A stretch of DNA of 64,000 nucleotides from Collimonas arenae (GTDB taxonomy: Bacteria > Pseudomonadota > Gammaproteobacteria > Burkholderiales > Burkholderiaceae_D), in assembly GCF_001584165.1 (NCBI RefSeq), contig NZ_CP013233.1, positions 1,992,620 to 2,056,619 of the forward strand, written 5' to 3'. A program made the position numbers and the translations under genes. Positions 39,896-50,135 of the stretch are shown piece after piece (position 1 is the stretch's first letter; each line of letters starts with the position of its first letter). Below the pieces are notes generated by a model. It was not told the DNA's origin, searched no databases, and was given only the letters and a program-made list of their open reading frames with translations.

Positions 39896-41128
39896 CTAGG
39901 TATTGTCCGCCGCGCGGCGCGCGCGTTGCAGCAGCAGTTTGGCGGCAGCTTCGTCACCCTGGATCTGCAGCAGGGCGGCCAGGTGCGTCAATGCGCCGGC
40001 ATGGGTCGGTTCCAGGTAGATGGCTTTGCGATAACACTCTGCGGCCTCTTGCTTGCGGTCGGCCGCATCGTGGATGACGCCCATCAAATAATAGGCAGCC
40101 GCGGTGCCGCCGTTGCGGTTGATGAGTTGCTCGCACAGGCTGGCAGCCTCAGCGAGTTTGCCCTGATCTGCCAGATTTTGCACGGTGTCGAGACTCTCAT
40201 GCCCGATCGTCGCTGCTGCCGGGATGTTCACGGCGATTGGCGCATGTTTCAGTACTCTGGTTGACGGACGTGACTGCGCGGATCGGGGAGGCTGCGCGAA
40301 CAGAGGTGGGGCCGAGGGTTTTGCAATATCCTGGGCTTTTGGCGCGCCTTGCCGGAAGGCGAATGCCATAGGCGCGTTGAGCGACGTAAACGGATGTTGC
40401 ATGATGAGCGGGCTTTCCGCCGGACCAACGAACAGTAACCCTTCGCTTGCCAGATGTTGGCTCAGGATGGTGATGGCCTGGTGCTGGGTCGGGCGGTCGA
40501 AGTAGATCAGCAGATTACGGCAAAATATGATGTCGTAGGGCGCTTCGCCAAGCAACAGATCGGCGGCGAACAAGTTGCCCTGGATGAAGCGCACTTGCTG
40601 GCGCACAGTTTCAGACAGTGCGTAGCCATGCTCATGGAACGCGAAATAGTGATCGCGAAACGCCAGGTCGTTGCCACGGAATGAATTCTTGCCATATACC
40701 GCCTGGCGCGCGATGTCGAGCGACTGCGGGCTGATGTCGATGGCGTCGACATGGAACTGCTGCGGCGCCAGGCCAATGTCGAGCAAAGCCATCGCGATCG
40801 AATACGGTTCTTCGCCGGTGGAGCAGGGCAAGCTCAGTACGCGCATCGGCTGGCTGGCGTTGGCTGGGCGCTGCAACGCCAGTTGCGCCATTGCATTGAA
40901 CGCCTCGCGATTGCGGAAGAACCATGTCTCCGGTACGATCACCGATTCAATCAGGTGCAGCTGTTCCTGTTCGGACATCTGCAGCAGCAACCAATAAGCG
41001 TCTAGGTCGTCGCTCCCGCTTTTGCCGCGTCTTTCGTGCAGGGCGCGCTCCAGCATGGGTCTGCCGATCGATTGGATATCGAGGCCCATGGTACGTTTCA
41101 ACATGGTTTCAAATTTCGCCAGCGGCAT
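39896..41128 (-). CDS. wspC: CheR-type receptor methyltransferase WspC with TPR tail
   Basis: 410 residues. The N-terminal CheR domain has VIVPETWFFRNREAF, LSLPCSTGEEPYSIAMAL (SAM site) and YDIIFCRNLLIYFD. A Pro/Ser-rich linker leads to C-terminal TPR repeats (AYYLMGVIHDAADRKQEAAECYRKAIYLEP, ALTHLAALLQIQGDEAAA). It methylates WspA. It starts on the last base of the wspB stop codon. Confidence 0.95.
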   Translation of the reverse strand: MPLAKFETMLKRTMGLDIQSIGRPMLERALHERRGKSGSDDLDAYWLLLQMSEQEQLHLIESVIVPETWFFRNREAFNAMAQLALQRPANASQPMRVLSLPCSTGEEPYSIAMALLDIGLAPQQFHVDAIDISPQSLDIARQAVYGKNSFRGNDLAFRDHYFAFHEHGYALSETVRQQVRFIQGNLFAADLLLGEAPYDIIFCRNLLIYFDRPTQHQAITILSQHLASEGLLFVGPAESPLIMQHPFTSLNAPMAFAFRQGAPKAQDIAKPSAPPLFAQPPRSAQSRPSTRVLKHAPIAVNIPAAATIGHESLDTVQNLADQGKLAEAASLCEQLINRNGGTAAAYYLMGVIHDAADRKQEAAECYRKAIYLEPTHAGALTHLAALLQIQGDEAAAKLLLQRARRAADNT

Positions 41129-41586
41129 TACTTCTCCACAGCCGGGAATAATTGTTCCCGCACATCCGGCGGCAGCAGGTCATGAACCTGGACCGACTGG
41201 ATCAGTCCGCGCGAATCGTCGGTGACCGGGCCAAGATAGGGTGCATTGCGATGATCGAAGCCGCTATCGCGAAATTCGGACGGTTCGCGCCGCATGATCT
41301 CGCTGGCTTTTTCCAATATCAGTCCGAGCAGGCGGCTATCCGGCCCCGGTGCCGGGTAGTGGGCCAGCACGATGCGGGTACTGAGGCGGCGCTGTGCCGG
41401 CTGGCCGGTAGCCAACTGGCTAAGGTCAATGACAGGCACCGATTGGCCGCGATAGGTAAACACGCCAGCCACCCACGGATCGCTGGCCGGTATCTGCTTC
41501 AGACTGACCAACGGCAGCACGACGGATACCTGACGGGCGTCCAGCGCGTAATGATCCTGACCGATTTGGAACAATAGAAAAAGCAT
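41128..41586 (-). CDS. wspB: CheW-like coupling protein WspB
   Basis: 152 residues, essentially one CheW domain (LLFQIGQDHYALDARQVSVVLPL, WVAGVFTYRGQSVPVIDLSQL). It is the second scaffold of the Wsp array. It lies 70 bases after wspA and touches wspC. Confidence 0.93.
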   Translation of the reverse strand: MLFLLFQIGQDHYALDARQVSVVLPLVSLKQIPASDPWVAGVFTYRGQSVPVIDLSQLATGQPAQRRLSTRIVLAHYPAPGPDSRLLGLILEKASEIMRREPSEFRDSGFDHRNAPYLGPVTDDSRGLIQSVQVHDLLPPDVREQLFPAVEK

Positions 41587-41655
41587 GTGGTATGGACGTA
41601 TCCGATGTATCCGTTGTATCTGCCAAAGCGGCGTCAGGTTCGCAAAATCAAATTC

Positions 41656-43287
41656 TTAGCCGAGCTTCAATTTGAAGCGCGATACGCCGTTGCGCAAGCC
41701 GTTGGCAGTCAATGTCAGTTCGTCGATGGCCTGGCTCGACTGGCGCAGCGATTCGACGCTTTGCTGGGCGGCATCGCTCAGTTGTCCGAGCGCCTGGCTG
41801 ATCTGCTCGGCGCCAATGGCTTGCGCCTGTACCCCCTCGTTGACCGACTGAAAGCGCGGGGTCAAAGCTTGTACCTGGTGGATGATCTGCGACAGCTGCA
41901 CGCCAACGTTCTGCACATCGGCGATGCCGCGCCGTACCTCCTCCGAGAATTTATCCATACCCATTACGCCGGCCGATACAGCCGACTGGATTTCCTTCAC
42001 CATTTGCTCGATGTCGTAAGTAGCGACGGCAGTCTGGTCTGCCAGGCGACGGATCTCGGTGGCGACCACCGAGAATCCGCGGCCGTACTCACCGGCTTTT
42101 TCTGCTTCGATGGCGGCATTCAGTGACAGCAGGTTGGTTTGTCCGGCGACCTTGGTGATCGTCGTGACTACCTGATTGATATTGCTGGCCTTTTCGTTGA
42201 GGATGGCCAGCTTGGCATTGACCGAGCCGGCGGCATCCATCACATGATGCATGGTGTCTTCCATCTGGGTCAGCCCGGCTTGGCCGGTGCCGACCAGGCG
42301 CGCTGCTTCTTCCGCACCAGCCGATACTTCGTTCATCGTGCTCACCAGCTCGCGCGAGGTCGAGAAGATTTCGCGCGAGGTGGCGCCGATTTCCGTTGTC
42401 GTCGCAGCGGTTTCATTGGCTGTGGCCTGTTGCTGTTTGGCGGTGGCGGCGATTTCGACGACAGAGGTAGTGACCTGGATCGCCGATTTCTGGGCTTGCC
42501 CAACCAGTCCTGTCAACTCATCCGACATGCGGTTCAAACCCGCTTCCAGGGCGTGGAACTCATCGTTGCGGTTGAGGTTGAGGCGTTGCGACAAATCGCC
42601 GGAACGAATCACTTCCAGTGCGCCAATCAGCTCCGCCATCGGCCGCGTAATGGCGCGCAACAGAAAGTAGCCGCAGATGACGGCGACGATCAAGGCAATC
42701 ACCAGCGCCACCAGCAGCGTGGTTTTTGCGACGACTACCGCAGAAACAATGTTGTTTACCGACTGCACTTCATCTCGCTGGTTCAGATCGCGCAGCTCGG
42801 TGGCGGCGGCGCGGCCTTTCTGCCAGGCAGGCTCAAGCTGCTCAATCAGCAGGTTGCGCGCCTGGAGATTCTTTTGCGCATCGTCGAGTTTCAATACTTC
42901 AGCCATGATGCGCTGGTACTCGGTACGAGCGGCCTTGAAATTATTGAAGTTGTTCCTGTCTTCGCTCACGAAAATGGTCTTGTCGTAATCCACCAGCAAT
43001 TGATCCATCTTCTCGGCATCGACACGTAGCGTAGCAAGATCACGCTGGCGCTTTTCCGGCTGCGTATCGAGGGCGATGACTTGTATCACCAGCAGGTAGC
43101 TTTGAAACCAGGTGGAACGAATGCCGGTGCTTAACTCCAGGCCAGGCATGGAGTCGGTCTGAAAGCTGGTGGTTTCATGGTCGATCGCCGCCAGCTTGAG
43201 ATAAGTGACGCCAGCCATGAGTCCCATCAATGCCAGAATGACGCCAAAACTGACCAGCATTCTCTGTTGGATAGTCCATTGCTTCAC
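41656..43287 (-). CDS. wspA: Methyl-accepting receptor WspA
   Basis: 543 residues: N-terminal membrane helix (MLVSFGVILALMGLMAGVTYL), periplasmic four-helix-type domain (residues about 35-185), second helix (TTLLVALVIALIVAVICGYFLL), HAMP, then a signalling domain with TITKVAGQTNLLSLNAAIEAEKAGEYGRGFSVVA at the hairpin tip. This LSLNAAIEAEKAGE tip is characteristic of Wsp receptors. The start is GTG 43287 with GGAGAG seven bases upstream. It senses surface-associated stress and leads the operon. Confidence 0.94.
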   Translation of the reverse strand: MKQWTIQQRMLVSFGVILALMGLMAGVTYLKLAAIDHETTSFQTDSMPGLELSTGIRSTWFQSYLLVIQVIALDTQPEKRQRDLATLRVDAEKMDQLLVDYDKTIFVSEDRNNFNNFKAARTEYQRIMAEVLKLDDAQKNLQARNLLIEQLEPAWQKGRAAATELRDLNQRDEVQSVNNIVSAVVVAKTTLLVALVIALIVAVICGYFLLRAITRPMAELIGALEVIRSGDLSQRLNLNRNDEFHALEAGLNRMSDELTGLVGQAQKSAIQVTTSVVEIAATAKQQQATANETAATTTEIGATSREIFSTSRELVSTMNEVSAGAEEAARLVGTGQAGLTQMEDTMHHVMDAAGSVNAKLAILNEKASNINQVVTTITKVAGQTNLLSLNAAIEAEKAGEYGRGFSVVATEIRRLADQTAVATYDIEQMVKEIQSAVSAGVMGMDKFSEEVRRGIADVQNVGVQLSQIIHQVQALTPRFQSVNEGVQAQAIGAEQISQALGQLSDAAQQSVESLRQSSQAIDELTLTANGLRNGVSRFKLKLG

Positions 43288-43820
43288 GTGTTGTCTCTCC
43301 TGTTTTTGATGGGTGGTCGCCGCATGTTTGCGGCGCGCGTTACCCGGCATGCTCTGAAATTATTGATATGTCAATAATGCCGAAAAGGCGAATTGCTACG
43401 CGGATACAATAAACCAGTAAGGTCGAACGCGGGTAAATTTTTGCCGATTCATGATGTTCGCCGGGCGCGATTATTACAGGTTTTTTTGTTCTTTAATTGA
43501 GCCGCTGCTGAAAAATCAAAGGTAACAATCAAAAATTCCACATGATGGATTTAACAGTTGTTTGCGGCTGTTATTGATGCTCAACACGCGCTTGGCATCG
43601 TCGCCGCAACTATCACGCCAAACTGACGTGGCCGTTCGCTCGTCATCCACTTGAGTTCCGCCTTCGGATTTTTAGAATTTCTCTTCCAGACCCTTCAGGT
43701 ATTGCCCGAAGCTGCCGTTAACGCCAAGGAAAGCAGGGCAAGTATTCGCCGGCTTTCCGTGAGCGCGCGTTGACGCCGCACGATACCAATAATTGCCAAG
43801 GCAAAACGAGGGACTCATAC
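43288..43820. promoter_or_regulatory. Divergent intergenic region between wspA and a chemoreceptor gene, with a 20-bp dyad
   Basis: A perfect dyad with 8-bp arms, ATTATTGA (43359-43366) and TCAATAAT (43371-43378), lies 72 bases upstream of the wspA start and includes TTGACA on the wspA strand. This marks a likely promoter or operator. The remaining 440 bases have AT-rich tracts near 43480 but no ORF, RNA or repeat I recognise; I could not find a convincing sigma-28 box. Confidence 0.45.
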
Positions 43821-45467
43821 ATGAACAAGTTATCTTTTACGCAAAAACTCTGGTTGCCTCTTGTCGTCAGTCTCATCGCGCTATTTGCGATCTCCGTGTT
43901 TAACGCCTACCAGTCGCGCCAGATCAGATTTGAAGAGCGTAAAAGCGATTTGATCAATGTCTCCAACACGGCGATGAGTGTGATCAAGGAGTATGCGGGC
44001 ATGGCGGATAGCGGCAGTATCAGCAAGGGCGATGCGCAGCGGCAGGCGTTGGCTCGGCTGAAAGCAATGCGCTATGGCAAGGATGGTTATTTTTCGGTAT
44101 CGACATCGAACCAGCTGATGGTGATGCATCCGATCAAGCCTGAACTGGACGGACGCAACATGAGCGACTTCAAGGATCCCGCGGGCAACCTGTTGTTCGT
44201 TGCGATTTCCAAGGCCGGCAGTCAGCCGGGTGGCGGCTTCATCGATTACGTCTGGCCGCGCGTAGGCTCAACGGAGTCGGTGCCGAAGACTTCTTTCGCG
44301 TTGAGCTACCAGCCTTGGGACTGGATCGTCACTACCGGTATCTATGTCGATGACCTCAATCTCGCTTTCATGCATTCGTTGTACCAGGCCGGCGCGATAT
44401 TGCTGGTGGTAGCTGCGATTCTGGTCGCACTGGTTATTTATTCGAACCGCAGCATGCTGAACACGATCGGCGGCGACCCCGCCCACGCCTCCGAGATCGC
44501 CAACCGCATCGCTGACGGCGATTTGACGCTCGATATTGCGACTCGGCCAGGTGACACCAGCAGCCTGGTGTACGCGATGAAGTGCATGCGCGAATCACTG
44601 TTGCGTACCATCTCGGACATCAAGAGTTCGGCCGATACGATTGCCACGGCCTCCAGCCAGATCGCCGGTGGCAATCTCGATTTGTCCAGCCGCACCGAGC
44701 AGCAGGCCGGATCGCTGGAGGAGACCGCATCCGCCATGGAGGAATTGACATCGACAGTGAAGCAGAACGCTGACAACGCCAGGCAGGCCAACCAGCTGGC
44801 GGTGACCGCCTCGCAGGTGGCAACCCAAAGCAGTGGCGTGGTGTCTCAGGTAGTCGACACCATGGGATCGATCCGCAATTCGTCGAGGAAGATCGTCGAC
44901 ATCATCGGTGTCATCGACGGGATTGCCTTCCAGACGAATATTCTGGCACTGAATGCCGCAGTGGAAGCTGCGCGTGCCGGCGAGCAGGGCCGAGGTTTCG
45001 CCGTGGTCGCCTCCGAAGTACGCAATCTGGCGCAACGCTCTGCCGCCGCCGCCAAGGAAATCAAGGTATTGATTGACGATTCGGTCGATCAGGTCGGCAC
45101 CGGCAGCAGACTGGTGGAACAGGCTGGCGCCACGATGGGCGAGGTCGTGACTAGCGTCAAGCGGGTTACCGACATCGTCGGCGAGATCGCCACTGCCAGC
45201 CAGGAACAGAGCATCGGTATCGAACAGGTCAACCACGCGATCACGCAGATGGATGAAGTGACACAGCAGAATGCCGCGTTGGTCGAGCAGGCCGCTGCGG
45301 CGGCAGCGTCGCTGCAAGAACAGGCCGCCAACTTGGCGCAGGTCGTGAGCGTATTCAATACTGGCAACGGGCATTCGCACCACGGTGCGGCGGACCGGGG
45401 CAGTCGGAATATTTCTCCGCAGCCGGTACAACTGTCGACACCGCCGGCGATGCGGCGGGTCGCCTAG
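43821..45467 (+). CDS. Methyl-accepting chemotaxis protein, cache type
   Basis: 548 residues. Membrane helix ([21 protein letters not shown]), a periplasmic single cache domain ([20 protein letters not shown]...[13 protein letters not shown]), a second helix, HAMP, then the signalling domain with [37 protein letters not shown] at the tip. Start ATG 43821 follows GAGGGA. No CheR-binding pentapeptide is present at the C terminus (ends MRRVA). It is paralogous to the next gene, 36 bases away. Confidence 0.93.
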   Translation: MNKLSFTQKLWLPLVVSLIALFAISVFNAYQSRQIRFEERKSDLINVSNTAMSVIKEYAGMADSGSISKGDAQRQALARLKAMRYGKDGYFSVSTSNQLMVMHPIKPELDGRNMSDFKDPAGNLLFVAISKAGSQPGGGFIDYVWPRVGSTESVPKTSFALSYQPWDWIVTTGIYVDDLNLAFMHSLYQAGAILLVVAAILVALVIYSNRSMLNTIGGDPAHASEIANRIADGDLTLDIATRPGDTSSLVYAMKCMRESLLRTISDIKSSADTIATASSQIAGGNLDLSSRTEQQAGSLEETASAMEELTSTVKQNADNARQANQLAVTASQVATQSSGVVSQVVDTMGSIRNSSRKIVDIIGVIDGIAFQTNILALNAAVEAARAGEQGRGFAVVASEVRNLAQRSAAAAKEIKVLIDDSVDQVGTGSRLVEQAGATMGEVVTSVKRVTDIVGEIATASQEQSIGIEQVNHAITQMDEVTQQNAALVEQAAAAAASLQEQAANLAQVVSVFNTGNGHSHHGAADRGSRNISPQPVQLSTPPAMRRVA

Positions 45468-45503
45468 AAAATGAAATTCAACACCTAGTGAAAGTATGTG
45501 CGT

Positions 45504-47345
45504 ATGAAAACGTTGAGTCTGAAAGCAAAACTGTGGTTGGTGCTGGCGGTCATGTGGATCGGTTTGCTGTTGCTGGCCGGCTGGTCTGCACTGAATACCC
45601 GCAGCACCATGATGAGCGAGCGCGAGGCCGGCCTCAAGAACATAGTGGAAAGCGCGGCGGGGATTGTCAAAGGCTATGCCGATGAGGTGGCAGCCAACAA
45701 AATGAGCCTGGCGGATGCGCAGAGCCAGGCTTTGCAGCGCATCGGCACCATGCGCTACGCACAGGACAACTATGTGTTCGTGTTCGATTCGCGACCGGTG
45801 GTGCTGATGCATCCTACCAGCAAGGATATCGTCAACAAGAATGTTGGCGATCGCAAGGATACCGAAGGCAAGTTGTACTACACGGAAATGGTCAAGGTCG
45901 GAAAGGAGCAGAAGCAAGGCATCGTTCATTACATGGGACGTTTGCCGGGCACTACCGACACCCGCGCGGAAAAAATCAGCCAGGTCATCTATTTTGCGCC
46001 ATGGGACTGGTTCCTGGTCTCGGGCGTGTTCGTCAATGACGTCCAGACCGCGTTTTACGACAACCTGATCAAGCAGTTGCTCATCATGTTTGTTATCGGC
46101 GTGACGGTGTCTGCCACCATGCTACTGATTATCCGCAGCGTGACACGCAGTCTCGGCGGCGAACCAAGCTACGCTGCCGGTATCGCTGCCAGGATTGCCG
46201 ACGGTGAACTGGATGTCGCGGTGCTGGTTGACGCTGGCGACCGCAGCAGCCTGTTGTATGCAATGCGGCAGATGCAGCAGCAACTGTCAGCGGCAATCAC
46301 TGAAATTCGCTCAGGCACCAACAATATCGGCGACTCGATCCGGGAAATCTCGGCCGGCAACAGCGATTTGTCGGCGCGCACGGAACAGCAGGCGGCGTCG
46401 CTGCAACAGACTGCGGCCAGCATGGAGCAATTGACTGCTACCGTGCGACAAAATACCGATAACGCCCGGCAGGCCGGTCAACTGGCGCAAACCGCATCTG
46501 ATATTGCAGCCAGAGGTGGCGACGTGGTGGGGCAAGTGGTGCACACAATGCAGGGCATTACCGACAGTTCCAAGCGCATCGCGGATATTATCGGCGTGAT
46601 CGATGGCATTGCTTTCCAGACCAATATCCTGGCCCTGAATGCTGCGGTGGAGGCAGCCCGGGCCGGTGAACAGGGACGCGGGTTCGCGGTGGTCGCAGCC
46701 GAAGTGCGCAACCTGGCCCAGCGCAGCGCCCAGGCGGCGAAGGAAATCAAGGAACTGATCAACGATTCGGTCGGCAAGGTTGATGGTGGTTCCGAACTGG
46801 TCAGTCGGGCCGGCCAGACCATGAGTGAGATTGTGCAGGCGGTCAAGCGACTGACTGACATCATGGGCGAGGTAACGATCGCATCTGAAGAGCAAAGCAG
46901 CGGCATCGAACAGGTCAACCAGGCGGTGACTCAGATGGATAAGGTAACGCAGCAAAATGCCACGCTGGTGGAGCAGGTGGCTGCGGCGGCCGGTGCATTG
47001 GAAGGGCAGGCACAACGGCTGCAGGATGCCGTGTCGGTATTCCAGGTTGGCGGAAACGGACAGGCGGCCAAGTCGGCTCCTGCTCCTGCCAACATCAAAC
47101 GTGGCGCGGCGACACCAGTAGTCGTCCAAGCGGTGCCGCGGCGCGTGGCGCCGAGCGCACTGAAAGCCGTCGCAACTGCCCACGTCGGTAAAGCGCCGCG
47201 CAAGGCGGTTGCGGCATCGCAGCTTGTCCGGCCGTTAAAATCATCCGAACCATTAAAGCAGCCAAAGCCGCAGGTGCAGCAACAGTGGCAGGCGCCCAAG
47301 TCCAAGCTGGCGGCATCCAACGGGGACGACTGGGAGACATTCTAG
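45504..47345 (+). CDS. Methyl-accepting chemotaxis protein with WETF C-terminus
   Basis: 613 residues with the same plan as its upstream neighbour: membrane helix, single cache domain ([20 protein letters not shown]...[13 protein letters not shown]), helix, HAMP, signalling tip [26 protein letters not shown]. It adds a 100-residue Pro/Ala/Lys/Gln-rich linker that ends GDDWETF, resembling the NWETF tether of enteric receptors that binds CheR and CheB. ATG 45504 is chosen over GTG 45498. Cotranscription with the preceding receptor is likely. Confidence 0.93.
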   Translation: MKTLSLKAKLWLVLAVMWIGLLLLAGWSALNTRSTMMSEREAGLKNIVESAAGIVKGYADEVAANKMSLADAQSQALQRIGTMRYAQDNYVFVFDSRPVVLMHPTSKDIVNKNVGDRKDTEGKLYYTEMVKVGKEQKQGIVHYMGRLPGTTDTRAEKISQVIYFAPWDWFLVSGVFVNDVQTAFYDNLIKQLLIMFVIGVTVSATMLLIIRSVTRSLGGEPSYAAGIAARIADGELDVAVLVDAGDRSSLLYAMRQMQQQLSAAITEIRSGTNNIGDSIREISAGNSDLSARTEQQAASLQQTAASMEQLTATVRQNTDNARQAGQLAQTASDIAARGGDVVGQVVHTMQGITDSSKRIADIIGVIDGIAFQTNILALNAAVEAARAGEQGRGFAVVAAEVRNLAQRSAQAAKEIKELINDSVGKVDGGSELVSRAGQTMSEIVQAVKRLTDIMGEVTIASEEQSSGIEQVNQAVTQMDKVTQQNATLVEQVAAAAGALEGQAQRLQDAVSVFQVGGNGQAAKSAPAPANIKRGAATPVVVQAVPRRVAPSALKAVATAHVGKAPRKAVAASQLVRPLKSSEPLKQPKPQVQQQWQAPKSKLAASNGDDWETF

Positions 47346-47603
47346 GCAGCGGAATGCCGCCCAGCCCGATAGTTACTGCAGGAAGCGCCTCCTGACGAAA
47401 GAAAACGGTCGGCGCTACGGTCAGGAAGGTATACTTGGAAACTGTCGACAATGCATGGTTTGCTGTCCCATGATGGCAAACCCGCATTGCAGCCGGAATG
47501 ATGTCGTGCACATCATGGCTTGCTTCCCATCTACCTATACTGATCGAGACCACCCCATGCGCTTGAATTTCCCTTCTGTTGAATCGCGTCCCGCGGGCGC
47601 ACC
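47346..47603. other. Intergenic region
   Basis: 258 bases between the second chemoreceptor and the methyltransferase gene. I see no ORF, terminator or repeat. Confidence 0.5.
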
Positions 47604-48749
47604 ATGAGCGCAACTGAGCAGCCAATGATTCATTGGGTCGAAGATGACCAGCCGCGTTCCGCCCGCTGGCGCTCGGAAAGCGGCAATGCCGCGCCAAAGC
47701 GCGTGGTGATAGCCGACGATCGTATGACGGCGGACACCGCCTATCGATTGGCCTGCGAAGGCACCGGCATGCTATGGCGCGGAGATTTTCAGAATGCTCG
47801 TCAACTGCTGCAGGCGCTGGCCCGCCGCGCTGAGCCGAAGACCGAGAAGCGTGGCAAACCGCGTCAGCCGCCCGCGTCGCCGAAAGACGCATTTAACCTG
47901 CATCGCCAGGCACAGTCGCAGCGAGCCAGGACGCTGGGTATGTTGCTGCTACCTTTCGACGCCGATTACAGTATCCCGCTACGCCGCGCGCCGGATGTGC
48001 AGTTGGCTTGCAATGAGGCCTATGGCCAGCCCAGTGAGCCGTTTGTGGCGTCGCTACGCGAATTGCTGGGCCTGATCGGCGCGCATGAATGGCGCAAGAA
48101 AGGGGTTGAAATCCCAGCGTTGGGCGACCGCATCCATCCGCACTATGGCGTCTACTCGCCGGTGCGGGGCGAATACATCGGGCTGGTGGCGCAAGCGCCG
48201 TTGCCGTCAACCAAACTGGCGTTTGACATCGGTACCGGCACCGGCGTATTGGCGGCATTGCTGGCCAAACGGGGCGTTGCCCGCGTCATTGCTACCGATA
48301 TGGATCCACGCGCATTGACATGCGCCCGCGAGAATCTGGCGCGCCTCGACGCCGACGACAAGGTGACGCTGATGCAGACAGACCTGTTTCCCGAGGGGCG
48401 GGCGCCATTGGTAATCTGTAATCCGCCGTGGGTTCCTGCACGTCCCAGCTCACCTATCGAGCACGCTGTATATGATCCAGAGAGCCGCATGTTGCGTGGT
48501 TTCCTGGGTGGTTTGGCGGCGCATCTTGAGCCGGGCGGCGAGGGCTGGCTGATCTTGTCGGATCTGGCGGAACACCTGGGCCTGCGATCACGCGCCGAAC
48601 TGATCGAAGCAATCGACGCCGGCGGCTTGAAAGTGTTGGAGAAAATCGATATTCGCCCACAACATCCGAAAGCTTCAGATCCAAGTGACCCTTTGCATGC
48701 TGCGCGCGCGGCCGAACTGACGTCGTTGTGGCGCCTGGCCGCCCGTTGA
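47604..48749 (+). CDS. Class I SAM-dependent methyltransferase (HemK/PrmC-like fold)
   Basis: 381 residues. An N-terminal region of about 190 residues of no recognised fold precedes a Rossmann methyltransferase domain with motif I FDIGTGTGVLAALLAKRG, acidic ATDMDPRAL and motif IV NPPW (VICNPPWVPARP). NPPW/NPPY marks enzymes that methylate an amide or exocyclic nitrogen (RNA, DNA or protein Gln). The specific target is not clear. It stands alone between the chemoreceptors and the HPt gene. Confidence 0.8.
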   Translation: MSATEQPMIHWVEDDQPRSARWRSESGNAAPKRVVIADDRMTADTAYRLACEGTGMLWRGDFQNARQLLQALARRAEPKTEKRGKPRQPPASPKDAFNLHRQAQSQRARTLGMLLLPFDADYSIPLRRAPDVQLACNEAYGQPSEPFVASLRELLGLIGAHEWRKKGVEIPALGDRIHPHYGVYSPVRGEYIGLVAQAPLPSTKLAFDIGTGTGVLAALLAKRGVARVIATDMDPRALTCARENLARLDADDKVTLMQTDLFPEGRAPLVICNPPWVPARPSSPIEHAVYDPESRMLRGFLGGLAAHLEPGGEGWLILSDLAEHLGLRSRAELIEAIDAGGLKVLEKIDIRPQHPKASDPSDPLHAARAAELTSLWRLAAR

Positions 48750-49134
48750 GCGTATCGGAGTCAGGCGCCAGATGAGCTGCTTGATGCGATGATAGAAGAG
48801 CTGCCGGCAAAGCCCTTTTTCAGGGCTTCTCGCCGGAGTACCGCACAAAAATAATTTCCATATGGAAAATATTTGTTGTAAATTCGCTGGTTTCGTCAAT
48901 CTGCCGTGTAGATTGGTGGCATTGAATGTTAACTATTGTGAAATATATAGTTTTGCTATTGCTGCAATTATTCACTAAATTTAGGCTATCTCTAGTCGTT
49001 TGACGATAAATGGTGGGCGTGTTCTCTCTATCCGCAGGAAGAGAACGGTGCATTTTGCTCATTTTGCTGCGTTTTCTGCCAATTCCGCAGAAAACGACGG
49101 CGACGTGTCGTAACAATCACTAGAAGTGGACGAA
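48750..49134. other. Intergenic region with a hairpin
   Basis: 385 bases without a gene. AAGCCCT (48810-48816) pairs with AGGGCTT (48822-48828), extended by CCGGC/GCCGG around it, and probably terminates the methyltransferase transcript. The remainder (48850-49080) is AT-richer than its surroundings and may contain the promoter of the HPt gene. Confidence 0.4.
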
Positions 49135-49458
49135 ATGAATAAAAGCAACAATCCTAGAAGTCCGAACTCATCTTTACCGCCTGCCCTGAGCGACATCGAG
49201 TCCGGTTTGAATGACTTGTTCCTGGTCAGCGCCAGGCAAGATCTGGCGGGCATCGAACAGGCATTGGAGCGTCGCGATTATGGCTCCCTGCAGGATACTG
49301 TGCATCGCTTGAAAGGCGCTGCCATGATTTTCCGCATGACGCCGACCGTCAATGCCGCGTTGCACATTGAAGCTGTCCTGAATACCGGGTTGCCTGTCGA
49401 GCATGCCCGGTTGGTCGAAGCTTGCGCCTTGCTGCGCCAGCTAATCGCCGCACTTTGA
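49135..49458 (+). CDS. Stand-alone HPt (histidine phosphotransfer) domain protein
   Basis: 107 residues. A four-helix HPt domain with the phosphorylatable His in VHRLKGAAMIF. Such proteins shuttle phosphate between hybrid kinases and response regulators. No hybrid kinase or regulator is adjacent apart from the distant Wsp genes. I chose ATG 49135 over GTG 49126. Confidence 0.85.
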   Translation: MNKSNNPRSPNSSLPPALSDIESGLNDLFLVSARQDLAGIEQALERRDYGSLQDTVHRLKGAAMIFRMTPTVNAALHIEAVLNTGLPVEHARLVEACALLRQLIAAL

Positions 49459-49693
49459 CGGAATAATGAAATCCTGCAATCCCCGACTGGATCGGGCAGT
49501 AGCAGCCCCTTTATCCTCATCTGATTTCCCGTCTGACTGACTCGGATTCTTGTCCGGCTTGGACAATTTGTTGCATGACGGTAGATTGCCAGCAACGTCC
49601 CCTCCCAAAAACGCTATAGTCTCAATATCTACTCCTCGCTTGCCGCGTCGGCATGCCTGAGGCAGCAATGACACGTCGATATGGAGAACGCGT

Positions 49694-50095
49694 ATGGCAT
49701 CTGTACATCTACATAGCAATTCCGGTTACGCCCAGCACATTCAGGCCCGTTCACATCAGATTTTGGCCGATGAACCCAGGAGCAACGGCGGTACCGACAG
49801 CGGGCCGGCCCCTTACGAACTGCTGTTGGCCGGCCTGGCAGCATGCACTTCGCTGACCTTGCGCATGTACGCCGAGCGCAAACAATGGGAACTCGGTCGA
49901 ATCGATGCGCAATTAAGATTTGTACGCGATGAACAAGGCGTGGAATTGATCACGCGAGAAATCGCCTTTGGCGCACCACTGAGCGAAGAGCAGTTATCCA
50001 GGCTGGCGGAAATCTGCGAAAAGACGCCGGTCACCAAGACTATCAAGCGCGGGACCGAAATCCGCACGACTGTGAGCAGGACGCCCGCGGCCTGA
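49694..50095 (+). CDS. OsmC family protein
   Basis: 133 residues. OsmC/Ohr-fold thiol peroxidase family: PYELLLAGLAACTSLTLRMYAERKQW carries one Cys on the central helix. At the second site, where many members have CPVH, this one reads CEKTPVTKT, so the Cys is displaced by three residues. It may reduce hydroperoxides or bind another ligand. GGAG lies seven bases before ATG 49694. The FMN reductase gene follows after 40 bases. Confidence 0.88.
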   Translation: MASVHLHSNSGYAQHIQARSHQILADEPRSNGGTDSGPAPYELLLAGLAACTSLTLRMYAERKQWELGRIDAQLRFVRDEQGVELITREIAFGAPLSEEQLSRLAEICEKTPVTKTIKRGTEIRTTVSRTPAA

Positions 50096-50135
50096 ATATT
50101 GCTATCGGCAGATTGAAAATACAAGGAGGAAAAGC

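Noticed and set aside
44595..45929. 444-codon frame antisense to the two chemoreceptor genes
   Set aside because: It crosses the gap between two clear receptor genes and repeats the same pseudo-protein as the frame at 46311-47183, as expected from paralogous sense genes.
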